Shown here in pieces: positions 11,674-21,961 of a DNA stretch of 64,000 nt. Origin of the DNA: Thermothielavioides terrestris NRRL 8126 (Eukaryota; Ascomycota; Sordariomycetes; Sordariales; Chaetomiaceae). The notes beneath the pieces are model-generated. The model did no database searches. It saw nothing but the letters and a program-made list of their open reading frames with translations, and was not told where the DNA came from. The DNA is taken from contig NC_016457.1 in assembly GCF_000226115.1 (NCBI RefSeq), positions 8,494,001 to 8,558,000 of the forward strand. The letters are read 5' to 3'. How positions within the stretch are numbered: position 1 is the first letter of the stretch; each line of letters starts with the position of its first letter. Made by a program: the position numbers and the translations under genes.

Positions 11674-12237
11674 GTTTGCTCTGCACGAGAGTCGAACGCA
11701 GAGAAAGCACCCAGCAGACTAGAACAACGCGAGCGATGCGAAAGAGTGGAGTTGCGATGCTCGGCGCGTTGTTCTCAGGGCGATGTCTTGGTCCCCAAAT
11801 GCGAGATCTGGGGCTGAAACTCAGAAAAGAACTCCGCCGGGATAGCAAAAGATCCACGAGGGACGAAGGGGTCTTGGCTGGTTATACACCACCCAGTGTG
11901 GTGTAGCGTACACCACCCAGCCGTAAGAACGGCGCAATGTCGCGCCGCAAACTATACCCAAAGCTGTTGGCGTGGCTTGGGGACGGCGCGCTGGGGTTGG
12001 ATGGCCGCAGCCCCCCCTTGCACGAGGCTCTCCTGCAAATGAAACTCAAATTCAATCAATGTTGCAGCCACATTCTCGGATCGCGAGGCTACGGATACAC
12101 TACCTTGGTTATATCGAGTTTGTGAGAGGAGCGTTCCATTCTTGATTGCACTTTTGAGACGGGTTGGGCGGTAAATCACCCGACTAAACAGAGCCAAGAT
12201 TGAGCAGTTGACTAGGAAGGCTATTTGCGCTAACTGA
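11674..12237. other. upstream intergenic region
   Basis: 564 bp between the membrane-protein gene start and the 12.24-kb palindromic element. It contains a short imperfect duplication around 11885-11922 (acaccacccag twice). No coding sequence is supported. Confidence 0.45.
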
Positions 12238-12640
12238 CTACCCGAGGGCTGAAGGAAAAGTGGGGATTTTCGCAGCCCTCTCTCCTTCCAGGAGAGAGGG
12301 GAACAAAATCCTGGGACAGCATGTTTTTATGGGACAATCTCCAACGCACTGAAACTTATACCAAATCTGTTAGCAAAACACAAAACTTCAAATATCTTAA
12401 CAACCACTTTTCTAAAAACAATAAAACTTTAAGAATATACTTTTAGATATAATAGCTCTTTATTTTTAAATTTTAGTTTTTTTTACTTTAGGGTTAGGGT
12501 TATAGGTAGCTAGTTTTCTTAGGGTCAGGGTTAGTGGTGCTATCCCATTTTAAACGGGCTGTCCCAGGATTTTGTTCCCCTCTCTCCTGGAAGGAGAGAG
12601 GGCTGCGAAAATCCCCACTTTTCCTTCAGCCCTCGGGTAG
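12238..12640. mobile_element. 403-bp terminal-inverted-repeat miniature element (MITE) with TA flanks
   Basis: 12241-12320 and 12558-12637 are perfect inverted copies of one another (80 bp, no mismatch). Both are bounded by TA (12239-12240 and 12638-12639), extended by C/G to 12238 and 12640. TA flanks fit a Tc1/mariner-type target duplication. Each arm carries its own nested hairpin (CCCTCTCTCC, 5-nt loop, GGAGAGAGGG). The ~237-bp interior is AT-rich, contains telomere-like tttagggttagggtt near 12489, and has no coding capacity. It would be a non-autonomous element moved by a transposase encoded elsewhere. The perfect arms suggest recent insertion or gene conversion. Confidence 0.85.
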
Positions 12641-13446
12641 TGTATTGTTTGCGTACTGCAGTGCACATAGTGTACCTAGGTAGTGTACATACAGTACCCT
12701 ATTTCTGTAAAAATCGCCCTTCCTCTTTTCAGCAGGGCGCCCGAGCTGCCAAGATGGCTGCGCCGCAGCTGAACGTGAGCCGCATGATGGGCAGCCTATC
12801 AGAATTGGCCATCAGCACAAGAGCCGCACTGCGGGGGCAAGTGCGGCAAACACGGCCTGGGGAATCTGGCTCTTCGCAGGGACAAGTCGCAAAAAATAGA
12901 GCTCCGCATCGACAAAAATCAAGACTGGAATTCCCATTGAGGATCTCAATTACACTCCGGGGCAGCATTGGGCCGCACATCCGCAGGATGTCATGCGTCT
13001 TTGTCGAGACACGAGTCCCCGCCACGAACGGCATCCACGCTCAGCATTCCTGAGCCCAACACACACATACACACACACACACACCAACTTGTTGCCCACA
13101 AATTTTGATCAAGATAGTGAACTGTTCCACATAACTAACTCAACAGCTCAACATGACCGGCTACCCAGCTGTTCTTTTGCCACTAGCGCCATCATTGAGC
13201 ACATACTTCTTCGCCCCTCCCTGTACTGTGTATGTACTAGTTATGTGTAGTTGTGTCTCAGGCTCTGTCGTTTCCGCATCTCGGCTCGGCGCGGCGCCGC
13301 ACCCGATGTCGAAACTCGGCAGCCGGGATGCCCCGCTCCAGATTGCCTGCCACCACCCTTACCTGCACTCAGCCAACTCCTTCCCCCCCCTCCCCCCCCC
13401 CCGTGCCAACTCTCCGGAGGTTAATTTTATCCCAACCCTCCCATAG
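12641..13446. other. intergenic region with AC microsatellite
   Basis: About 800 bp between the miniature element and the 3' end of the amine oxidase gene. An (AC)n tract lies at ~13060-13084 and C-rich homopolymers at ~13384-13402. No gene is supported. Confidence 0.45.
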
Positions 13447-15880
13447 TTAGTTAACTCGTGGCCCTTTTCCCGCACAGCAACAACCACCCCCCTCCCTCCC
13501 GCTCCTCCCGCCATCCTCATCGCCGCCAGCAGCAGCAAACGCCAACCGACTGACCCCATCCCCAAGCTTCTGAACCTCCGCCTCCGCCTCCGCCCCGGCC
13601 CCGGCCCCGGCCCCAGCGGCCCGCTGCCCCACCTCGCTCGGCACGCTGGCAAAGCTGGGCGGGACATCCAGCGCCGGGTTGCCCGCGAAGAAGTGGCGCG
13701 GCCGCAGCAGCAGCGTGGCCGGCTCGGCCGGCATGACGGGGAAGTCCTCGGGCGCGGGGAAGTGGGTCAGGCCGAAGGTGTGCCAGAGGACGATGTCTGT
13801 GTTTTCGACGCTGATGTCGTCTGCGGCGGTGGTGCCGGTGTCTGTGTCTGTGCTCGTGAGGGAGAGCCAGGCGGCGAGGCCGACCGGGGTGGTGCCCGAG
13901 GTTTGGGGGACGTCTTTATGGAGTCGGGTAATCAGCCAGTTGGTGTTGCCCAGGGGAAGAGGGCAGGGAAAGGGGGATTTGCTTACGTTTGCCTGCCGGG
14001 TAGAGCTGGTCGTCCTTGTCTGTGTACACGTCAGTCGGGGCACAAGGATCTGCAGACCAGGAGGGACTACGGAGGCCGACATACACGGCGTGACGTGCAC
14101 TGCGTGCCGCGTGAAGGGAGCCCGCTTCCACACCAGCGAGCCCTCCTTGGGCAGCAGCCGCGGCACCTCGCGGCTGACCAACTTGTAGCTGACGGGCTTG
14201 CCACTGAACGGGTTCAGCTTGTTCGTGTTTGCGATCTCCCACGTGCGCGACGTCGCCCCGTTGTAGTCGGTCGCGGCCGCGGCCGCGGTCGCCAGCTTGG
14301 TGCGCCGGTTGTAGAAGGCGTTGCCGTACGGGTTCTCCGGGCTGCCGACGGGCGCGTCGCTCGGCACCGCGTCGGACACAAACACGGTGTTGTTGGGCCC
14401 GTCGACGTTGGCGTCGATGCGCAGGCAGAAGAGGTGCTGGTGGTTGTGCGCGTTGACGCCCGGGTACACCTGCGTGCCCCAGCCGAGCGTGTCCTCGTCC
14501 GGGTCCATGGCGTAGGTGTTGAGGATGCCCGTCAGCTTGACCTCGAGCTGGATGGTGCCGTCCTGGTGGAAGATCCAGGCGACGATATACTCGTAGTTGG
14601 CGGCCGTGAAGATGTGCTGGATGACGAGCTTGCGCGCGCGCGTCACGATGACCGACTCGTCGCGGAAGTCGGTGTGCTTGAACAGGATGCCGGCGTCCTC
14701 TTCGTGGATGCAGATGGCGTTCTTGATGGTGCGCAGGCCGCCGGTCCGGGTAGGGAAGTGCGCATCCAGGTAGTGGATCGCGCCCTTGCAGTCGCAGCCG
14801 AGCGACAGGCTGTTGGTCATGTACCCTGCGCCGTACTCGCCCTGGTCGAGCGCGTGCTTGCGATGATGGGGGTGCTCCGGGTTTCCGCTGGCGTTCGTCA
14901 GCATCCGTGCAGTTCTCCGCTCCGTATCCGGCGGCGGATACTCACTACGGCACGACCATCTCGGCCAGCGAGAGCCTGTAAAAGATGGGTCGGACGGTGC
15001 CCTTGTCGTTGATGGTGATGTTGTTGAGCACGATGCCTTCCCTGTAGTTGAATCCGACGTGGAACTTCCAGTTCTGCCACTCAATCTCCCGCCCGGTCGC
15101 CTTGAAAGACACGCCATCGGGCTGAGTGATGTTGATGGGCTTCAGGTCGGTGCGGTAGCCGCCCCTTTTCTCTATCGCGGCTGGATGGTAGTCCATCGGT
15201 GGCGCCTTGCTCAGCGGGCGGCGGACATTGGGGATGTCGATGGCAATGATCTCGCCCCTGTCGGCATCGTAGATGGGGCAGAAGTCCAGCGGGTACTGGT
15301 ACTGGCAGTTGTCGACGTCTGGGCGGTAGTACATGAGGGCCTGCTGCAGGCGCACCGAGCTGCCAAACCGCTCGTCATACCCAATGGTCCAGGGGTCGCA
15401 GTACACCTTATGCATGTCCTCGGGCGCAATGCCGCTGATGACGCACTGCTCAATGACCTTTGGGTCTTTGCGCACGACGTGCTCGACCAACTGGAGCTCC
15501 TCCATGGTAATCTACCGGCGGTGTTAGCGTAATGGGTAGTCTTCTCGTCCCGAGAGCGAGATGACGCAAATGCCTACAATGGGCTGCTGCCCGTCGAGAA
15601 GTTCCCAGGCGGTAATCCGGGGCTCGGTCAAGTCCACAAGGCCGTCGTATACCCTGCCGCCCGGAGCGATCACGGTAACCTCGGCGACACGCTTGGGCCG
15701 GGGTGCTGTGTCCGGCGCAGCCAGCCAGGCGGTCATCTCGGCCTTACGCGGCTCCTGCAGCGAGACGACGTGGAACAAGACATCGCCGTGGGCCTTCTTG
15801 ACCGTCGTGATGGCAGCTTCGATTTCCGACGGCGTCAGGGGGTCGAAGGGATGCGGGATGTCAGGAACGGTATACCCCAT
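13447..15880 (-). CDS. copper-containing amine oxidase
   Basis: Five exons: 15880-15578, 15511-14946, 14887-14085, 14019-13987 (33 nt) and 13913-13447; 723 aa. The N-terminal N2/N3 region (residues 1-~200) holds PHPFDPLTPSEI and DPWTIGYDERFG. The catalytic domain has MVVPYGNPEHPHHRKHALDQ with the catalytic base Asp near 304. The TPQ-forming Tyr is near 388 in TAANYEY. Copper ligands are HQH near 439/441 and a later His in DIVLWHTFGLTHFP. It oxidises primary amines to aldehydes with H2O2 and ammonia, allowing amine nitrogen use. The C-terminus (GKGPRVN) is not a canonical PTS1, and the last ~60 residues are low-complexity. I chose the ATG at 15880. An in-frame TTG upstream gives only a short extension. 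Confidence 0.95.
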
Positions 15881-17033
15881 GCTGATGATGCCTTGGACCA
15901 AGCAAGGAGGGTGTGGTTGATCGATGAAGATGGATCAGGGGGGGAGGGGAGGGGTAGACGGCGAGCTGTGTGTCCCCAAGTTACCTGCGGGTCCAGTCCA
16001 GGCAAGACCGGTCGAAGTCACACTTTGGAGAGCCATGTCCCTGGGATGTCGTCCTTCCGCCGGCCTCATGTATTCTCGGGCTGGCCACATCTCATCCTCG
16101 CCGTGTGTCAACGTACATGCTCAACTGTCGCTAATGTGGTCTCGGCACTGCCCGCGCCCACTTACACCGTCGATAAGGGACCGAAACACCCCACTTGGCG
16201 GTGGGCGGAGACTCTCCGATAAGGAGTGCTCCTCAAAAAACTCGAGATACGGCACGGCACATCTTATGCAAGCGACACCGTCCGGCATGATGTTGTGCCC
16301 TCAAAGCACGATAAGGGTCTTATCAGAGAGGTTTGGTCAGGACACTGACACACGACCCGCGGCAATCCAGCAGTTACAACCACCTCATAACGCATTCCTG
16401 TGGAGGAACTATACAGTAACCAACCGGCGAAGTTCGAGCCCTTCCGATTTCCGGAGTGTGCGCCTGCAGAGTCGGCGATTGCCGGCATGGTGAATCATGA
16501 GAAACGGGGCCCGTGAGAGATGGCATTTGTCAAGGGTGTCGTGGGTGCCTTGAGCAGAAGGAGCACCGCTCGACAACTCCCGAGCGCGTCCCGACTGCTT
16601 GCCTCGTTCCTTCCGTGATATTCCCGGCTTTGAAGGTTGCCTTGCTCTGTGGCCCCTTCCATCGAGAGCACCTGCCGTCTTTAGTTGATAGTCACTGTCG
16701 AATTCCAGTCCAAGCTCAGCGTTGACGGCGGCAGTTGCCTGGTGAGCACGAATTGCAGTCCAAGGACCAGCGATGGGAAGTTGCCATGATACCTATCAAC
16801 GCTGGGGCCGAAGACCAGCAACAAGAGAAATGGGAACCTGCGTCCTGCTGAATCCGCTCCTGCCACATCAAAAGTCGTGATGAACTCGGCAGCCGTGGCT
16901 GCCCTGGTTATAAACCACTCTTGAACGGAGCAGGGCAGCATTGGCCTGTTTCCGGTCTGTGTGGTGACAATTTCTGCTTCAAACTCCCTTTAACCGCAAG
17001 ACGTGACCCGCCCTCCAGACCGTCGACATCAAA
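15881..17033. other. divergent intergenic region
   Basis: 1.15 kb separating the divergent amine oxidase and eqolisin genes, holding both promoters. The open frames here are short and featureless. Confidence 0.45.
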
Positions 17034-17932
17034 ATGAAGTTCACAGTGGTCTTACACGCCGTGCTCAGCGCGGCCTCCGTCCAAGCGGGCCCAGATCTAA
17101 CACCCGCCGACAAGCTTCTGCCGGCCGCCCGTCGTTCAAGTCTCAGACGCCGCCTTAACACGCTCCTCCCGCACAGTTCGGAAGACAACAGCCCCCGTGA
17201 GTTGAAATACGACAGCAACTGGGCCGGAGCCGTCTTGACCGGGGCTGGCTACCGGACCGTCACCGGCACGATCGCGGTCCCCACCTTGAAGCTCCCGCCC
17301 GGAGCCAACAGCAGCGTGCTCCACGCCGTCTCGGCCTGGGTGGGCATCGACGGCGAGCGCGACTGCCCCAACGCGATCCTGCAGGCGGGCGTGGACATGT
17401 TCATGAACCACAGCATCTTGTCCTACTGGGCATGGTGAGCGCCCCACCGATCTCCTAGCTTCGCCCCCTGTGCAAAACCCAACAAAAGGCGAAAGCCAAC
17501 CACACTCAGTGCAGGATCGAATGGTTCCCCAGCCACATCCAGTACCTTCCCATGTCGATCCGGCCCGGCGACGCGGTGACGCTCAACGTGACGGCGCCGA
17601 CGCTCGACTCGGCCGTCTTCAGCCTGACGAACCACCGGACGGGCCAGCGCGACGTCGCGCGGCTGACCGGCCAGGCGCCGCTGCTGTGCGGCTTCAGCGC
17701 CGAGTGGATTGTCGAGGACTTCTGGGCGAGCGACGGCGTGCCGCTGCCCGACTTCGGAAGCGTGCCGTTCATCTCTGCGCAGTTCGCCACCGACTCGGGC
17801 GTCGTCGGTGGCGTGGAGGACGCCCGGCTGGACGGCGTCAAGGAGCGGGCCGACGGGCCGCCCGTGATCCAGTGCTTCAAGACAAGCTGGGAGGGGGTGA
17901 TGTGTGCTTTCCAGAACGCGACGAATCCGTGA
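17034..17932 (+). CDS. eqolisin (peptidase family G1, scytalidoglutamic-type secreted acid protease)
   Basis: Two exons, 17034-17434 and 17515-17932 (80-nt intron, split Trp codon), 272 aa. The signal peptide is MKFTVVLHAVLSAASVQA. A basic propeptide runs to about residue 57 (AARRSSLRRRL). The mature domain begins near YDSNWAGAVL. The catalytic dyad is visible: Gln near 117 in AILQAGVD and Glu near 197 in FSAEWIVEDF. WVGIDGERDC and PGDAVTLNVT are further family signatures. G1 peptidases are pepstatin-insensitive acid endopeptidases secreted by filamentous fungi for extracellular protein digestion. The length fits the family without extra domains. It is convergent with the hotdog thioesterase gene. 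Confidence 0.95.
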
Positions 17933-18132
17933 GGAGGCTGGAAGGAGGGGGTGGTCTGGTTCAAACGGGGATGGGAGAGAGAGAAAAAGTGAAATTGGAC
18001 TGATGCGGTATTTGCAGTTAATGCTATTGTTCGGGAGCCGAGAAGAGGTAGGGGTTGCTGTCTAAATCCGTTCGTCTAGACTCACAATATCCACACTGCT
18101 GGGATGGATGACAAATTGATGTGCTTTAGGGT

Positions 18133-19319
18133 TTAAAACATCGAGCCACTGTCCGTTGGAGGACGGTCCTTTTCTAGTAGTGACAGTATCCGAGCGCGGG
18201 AACCAGACTTATTATCGCTTGTCGCGAAAAGGGCCTCCTTCTTCTTGTTGTGCGCCTTGTCCATGTCTGACTTTGCACTGTTTGGTGACTTGGCAAGAAC
18301 TACTCCTTGGGGAGGGACAAACGGCTTGCTCGTGGCAACGGCTTGGGCGACGAATCTAGACGGCGTCAGCGTGTGTGTTTGCTGGCTCTGCGCGAGGGAT
18401 CTGGATCTTGATTTGGATCTGGACTTACTTGGTATGGTGGCCCCTGGCCACCAGATTGTTCCGCATGTCGAAGAAGGCAACTCTGGTGTAGGCGAGGGTC
18501 TCGCCCACTGCGAAGGGGGCCGTGTCAGGCTGAAAGCTCTAGAGACGGGGATCCAGGGGAGGAGAAGGAAGGGGTGGGGGGGGGGGGAGCGGGCTCACAT
18601 TTGTCGCAGATGGCCGTTGCTCGGAGCACATGCCCTATTCCGGGGCCGCTGCTGATGTACGTGACTAGGGAAAAGGCTGGAGTCAGCCGCGCTTTTCTCT
18701 GCCATTTCCTTGATTTTTTGACCGCCGCGCCAACTCACCGTTCAGGTCGGTGGACACGCCGGTGGACCACAGCCCGTGGGACGCGACGGCCAGCGACCCG
18801 CCAAGGTCGACCAAGCTGGCGATGGTGCCTCCATGGAGGATCTTGAGCCGGTTCTGCAGACGCGGTCAAGACCCGTCAGCGGACGCAATCGTGGGCTGCA
18901 GCAACAGTGAAGCGAGACGGATGCACCTACGACGTGCTGCTTCCTGATTCTCAGCTCAAAGTGAACCGTGCCCTCCTGGGCATCGGTGATGCGGAGCTGG
19001 CAACAATTGCGTTTGGTTAACGCCAACCCAGTTGCTCACGGCTGGCGCAGTGAACAGTGAACTTACGAATTGCCCAAACAACCTGTAGGCATGGCAGGCA
19101 TGTCAGTTATCTGTTGGCCGTGTTCCAGTGCTGAATGGGTATCGTTTATTTACCGCCCCTCCAGGCCAGATTCCTCAATCATCGATTTCAGGACCTGGAC
19201 TCTCGGTTAGTGGCCAAGGATTCGTTCGTAAAGTTCATCCTAAGCGGGATGTATAGACATACCTCTTTGACGAATCGCCGAGGCGTCAGCCGACTGGTCG
19301 TCTTTGCGGCCAGGGCCAT
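18133..19319 (-). CDS. hotdog-fold acyl-CoA thioesterase (ACOT13/THEM2-like)
   Basis: Eight exons: 19319-19263, 19194-19154, 19082-19067 (16 nt), 18996-18931, 18853-18739, 18664-18599, 18507-18429 and 18355-18133. All seven introns have GT..AG ends and the frame closes to 220 aa. The hotdog domain covers about residues 38-147: VNRLKILHGGTIASLVDLGG contains the Asn and Asp positions used in catalysis by THEM2-type thioesterases. VSTDLNVTYISSG and ETLAYTRVAFFD complete the sheet, and GHHTKF closes the domain. The ~70-residue C-terminal tail is Lys/Ser-rich and not part of the fold. It should hydrolyse acyl-CoA esters; the substrate is not deducible. Intron density is high for its size. Confidence 0.88.
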
Positions 19320-19811
19320 CTCTGCTTTGTTCCAATGTTCTCGACTGAACCCCAATCAGTTGCCGAAGTAAACCGGACAAAGGCTGCCCGGCAGCCACAC
19401 GGTGACGTTGAGCGCCTGAATTCGGCGCATGAGCGGCAGCTGCAGTGGGAATCCCTGCCGCTGACTAGCGCTGTGGGTCCCCGGGCCGTTTCGACACCCC
19501 ACTAGGTAGGTAGCACCGCAGCGTTCCCGCAAGGCCGCACACAGCAGCACAGCAGAGCCGCAGCAGCAAGCAGAGACAGACAAGGCTGCCAGCCAATCCT
19601 GCTCATCGCTGACTGCACTCCTCCCCGACACCATCAATCCTTCCTCCTCTCACACCACGGCTGCCCGCCCATGGCGGCGTTGCGGCTTGCGGCACCTCGA
19701 CACTGCGATCGCCAGCAAACATATGGCGGCATCGGCGATGATAATAACGACAAAATAGTCCTGACGGCCTAGTCTGCTGCGCAGCAAACGGGCGAAGCCA
19801 AAAAAAGAAAA
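19320..19811. other. divergent promoter region between thioesterase and TFB2
   Basis: 492 bp between divergent start codons, with a CAG-rich stretch at ~19545-19582. No gene was seen. Confidence 0.45.
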
Positions 19812-21413
19812 ATGTCGGTCGCGCCGCAGTCGTACCAGCTCTCCGACTACCTGGAGAAGCTGCCCGGCACCACTTTCCGCAAGCTCTACCAGCAGCCGTC
19901 AACTGCCTTTGCCATCTTCCGCCGCATGCTGCCGCCCTTGGGTATGTGTGCTTGTTGTCGTGCTTGTTCTCCCCCGTGCTGATGATGGTCCGGCTGCGCA
20001 GCCAAGATCTTTGTCCAGGCGCTCCTCTACATGCCGTCGCCCCTGCTGCTCTCCGAGCTCGATGTCTGGGTGCGTCCCGAGGCCAAGATGCACCGCGACC
20101 GTGCCCTTTCGATTCTGCGCTCTCTGCACATTGTCCAGATCTCCCCGCCCGGCAAGGACAAGCCGCAGGAGATACAGCTCACGACAAATTTCAAGAACAG
20201 TCTGCGCCTGGCCCTCGAGGGTGGCGGGACACACAACAGCTTCGGCGTGCCGAGCACCCTGCCCGTCGACCCCCGGATCGACATCGCCCACCTCGACCAG
20301 TACGCCCGCAAGAAATGGGAGGACATCCTGCACTACGTCGTGAATAGCGTGCCCGTGCATGCCGAGGGAGGAGGCGGGGGCGGCTCGGGCGGCGGCCCCA
20401 AAGCCAGCGTCAAGGACTTACTGCTAGCAGGACGTCTGGTCGAGCGAAGACCCGACACAAGAGGCGGCGTCGCCATCACCCAGGCGGGCTTCACCTTCTT
20501 GCTCCAGGAAGCCAACGCCCAGGTCTGGACGCTGCTCCTCCTCTGGCTCGAAGCCGCAGACCACTCCAAGGCAGCAGCAGCAGCAGCAGGGGACCACGCC
20601 AAAGGGGCGGCGAGCCAGGGAAAGCCCGACAGCATCGACATGCTCTCGTTCCTATTCATGCTCGCCTCGCTCGAGCTAGGCCGCGCCTACGACACCGACT
20701 CGCTCACCGAGACGCGGCGCAACATGCTCCCGGCGCTCGTCGACTTCGGCCTGATCTACATCCCGCGCGAAGACACGCGCCAGTACTTCCCGACGCGCCT
20801 CGCCACGACGCTGACGAGCTCCGCCTCGGCCCTGCGCTCCGTCTCGTCGGGCTTCTCCGCCGCCGCCGCCAACAACCCGGGCGACGCGGCCAGCCTCGGC
20901 ATGACGCCCGACACGACGCCGACCAAGGGCTCCCTCATCATCGAGACCAACTACCGGCTGTACGCCTACACGTCGTCGCCGCTGCAGATCGCCGTGCTGG
21001 CCCTGTTCACGCAGCTCAACATGCGCTTCGCGGGCATGGTCACGGGCCGGCTGACGCGCGACTCGATCCGCCGCGCCATCAGCTTCGGCATCACCGCCGA
21101 CCAGATCATCAGCTACCTGGCCTCGCACGCGCACGAGCAGATGACCCGCGCGGCCGCCGCCGCGGGGCGGCCCGTGCTGCCGCCCACTGTCGTCGACCAG
21201 ATCCGCCTGTGGCAGCTCGAGAACGAGCGGATGCGCACCACCGCCGGCTTCCTGTTCAAGGACTTCGACTCGCCCGAGGAGTACGTCTCGCTGAGCGGCT
21301 ACGCCGAGGAGATCGGCGTGCTGGTGTGGAAGAGCGACCGGAAGCGCGTCTTCTTCGCCAGCAAGTTCGAGCAGCTGCGGGACTACCTCAAGAGTCGGAA
21401 GAAGGCCGAGTGA
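19812..21413 (+). CDS. TFB2: general transcription and DNA repair factor IIH subunit TFB2 (p52)
   Basis: Two exons, 19812-19941 and 20002-21413 (60-nt intron), 513 aa. The start MSVAPQSYQLSDYLEKLPGT is typical of p52 orthologues. Conserved stretches are FRRMLPPLAKIFVQALLY, LSELDVWV, ALSILRSLHIVQ, FKNSLRLALEGGG, KWEDILHYVV, LDFLFMLASLELG-like DMLSFLFMLASLELG, FGLIYIPRED, IIETNYRLYAYTSSPLQIA and the C-terminal WQLENERM / FKDFDSPEEY / LVWKSDRKRVFF module that contacts the XPB helicase and TFB5. p52 anchors and stimulates XPB in the TFIIH core in the nucleus. Gly- and Ala-rich inserts near residues 160 and 235 are lineage-specific. Essential housekeeping gene. Confidence 0.95.
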
Positions 21414-21961
21414 GCCTTGTTTTGTTTGTTTGTTTGTTGTTGTTGGCTTCCAAGCAGGGGCATTATCGGCTGGGACACGAGGGCTAAGGCGTGGGGGGTT
21501 CATTAGAGCATTGCACGGCGTTGCGGGCTGGCGTTTAAAAGGAGACAGGAACTTAATCGTCTGCGACCTCTGCGAGGGGCGGTCTTTGCGTGAATATGAA
21601 TCCTTCAATTAACACGACGCATGGATTTGTTGTTTTGCTGTCCAATGTAAACCTGCTGTGTACAAGGCTCGCATCGCCTTGCACCATTTGTTGGTTTGCC
21701 CGAGTACGGCCCCAATCAATGCCCGCGCTGCACCTCGACGCCCCGTGTCTCGGACCACGGTCGAGGTATTGCACGGCCGTTACTCAACCCGTCTAGCCCG
21801 ACCGACCGAGGGAAAGATGGACTTCATTTCTGTGACTGAGCATGTAATCCATACCGTAATATCCCCACATAGTCTTCGTACAAACAGTTTCAACCCCAGA
21901 AACTACACTTTCCCTGCTCGCCAACTCAGCTTGACAAGCCCAAAGAGCAGCTGACATCTGC
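21414..21961. other. convergent 3' intergenic region
   Basis: 548 bp between the TFB2 stop and the stop of the minus-strand hypothetical gene. A (TTTG)n-like tract lies at 21419-21438. No gene was seen. Confidence 0.45.

Noticed and set aside
13693..15012. 439-codon + strand frame
   Set aside because: Exact antisense of the copper amine oxidase exons, with Arg/Val/Gly-rich shadow composition.
20676..21608. 310-codon - strand frame
   Set aside because: Antisense of the TFB2 coding exon.
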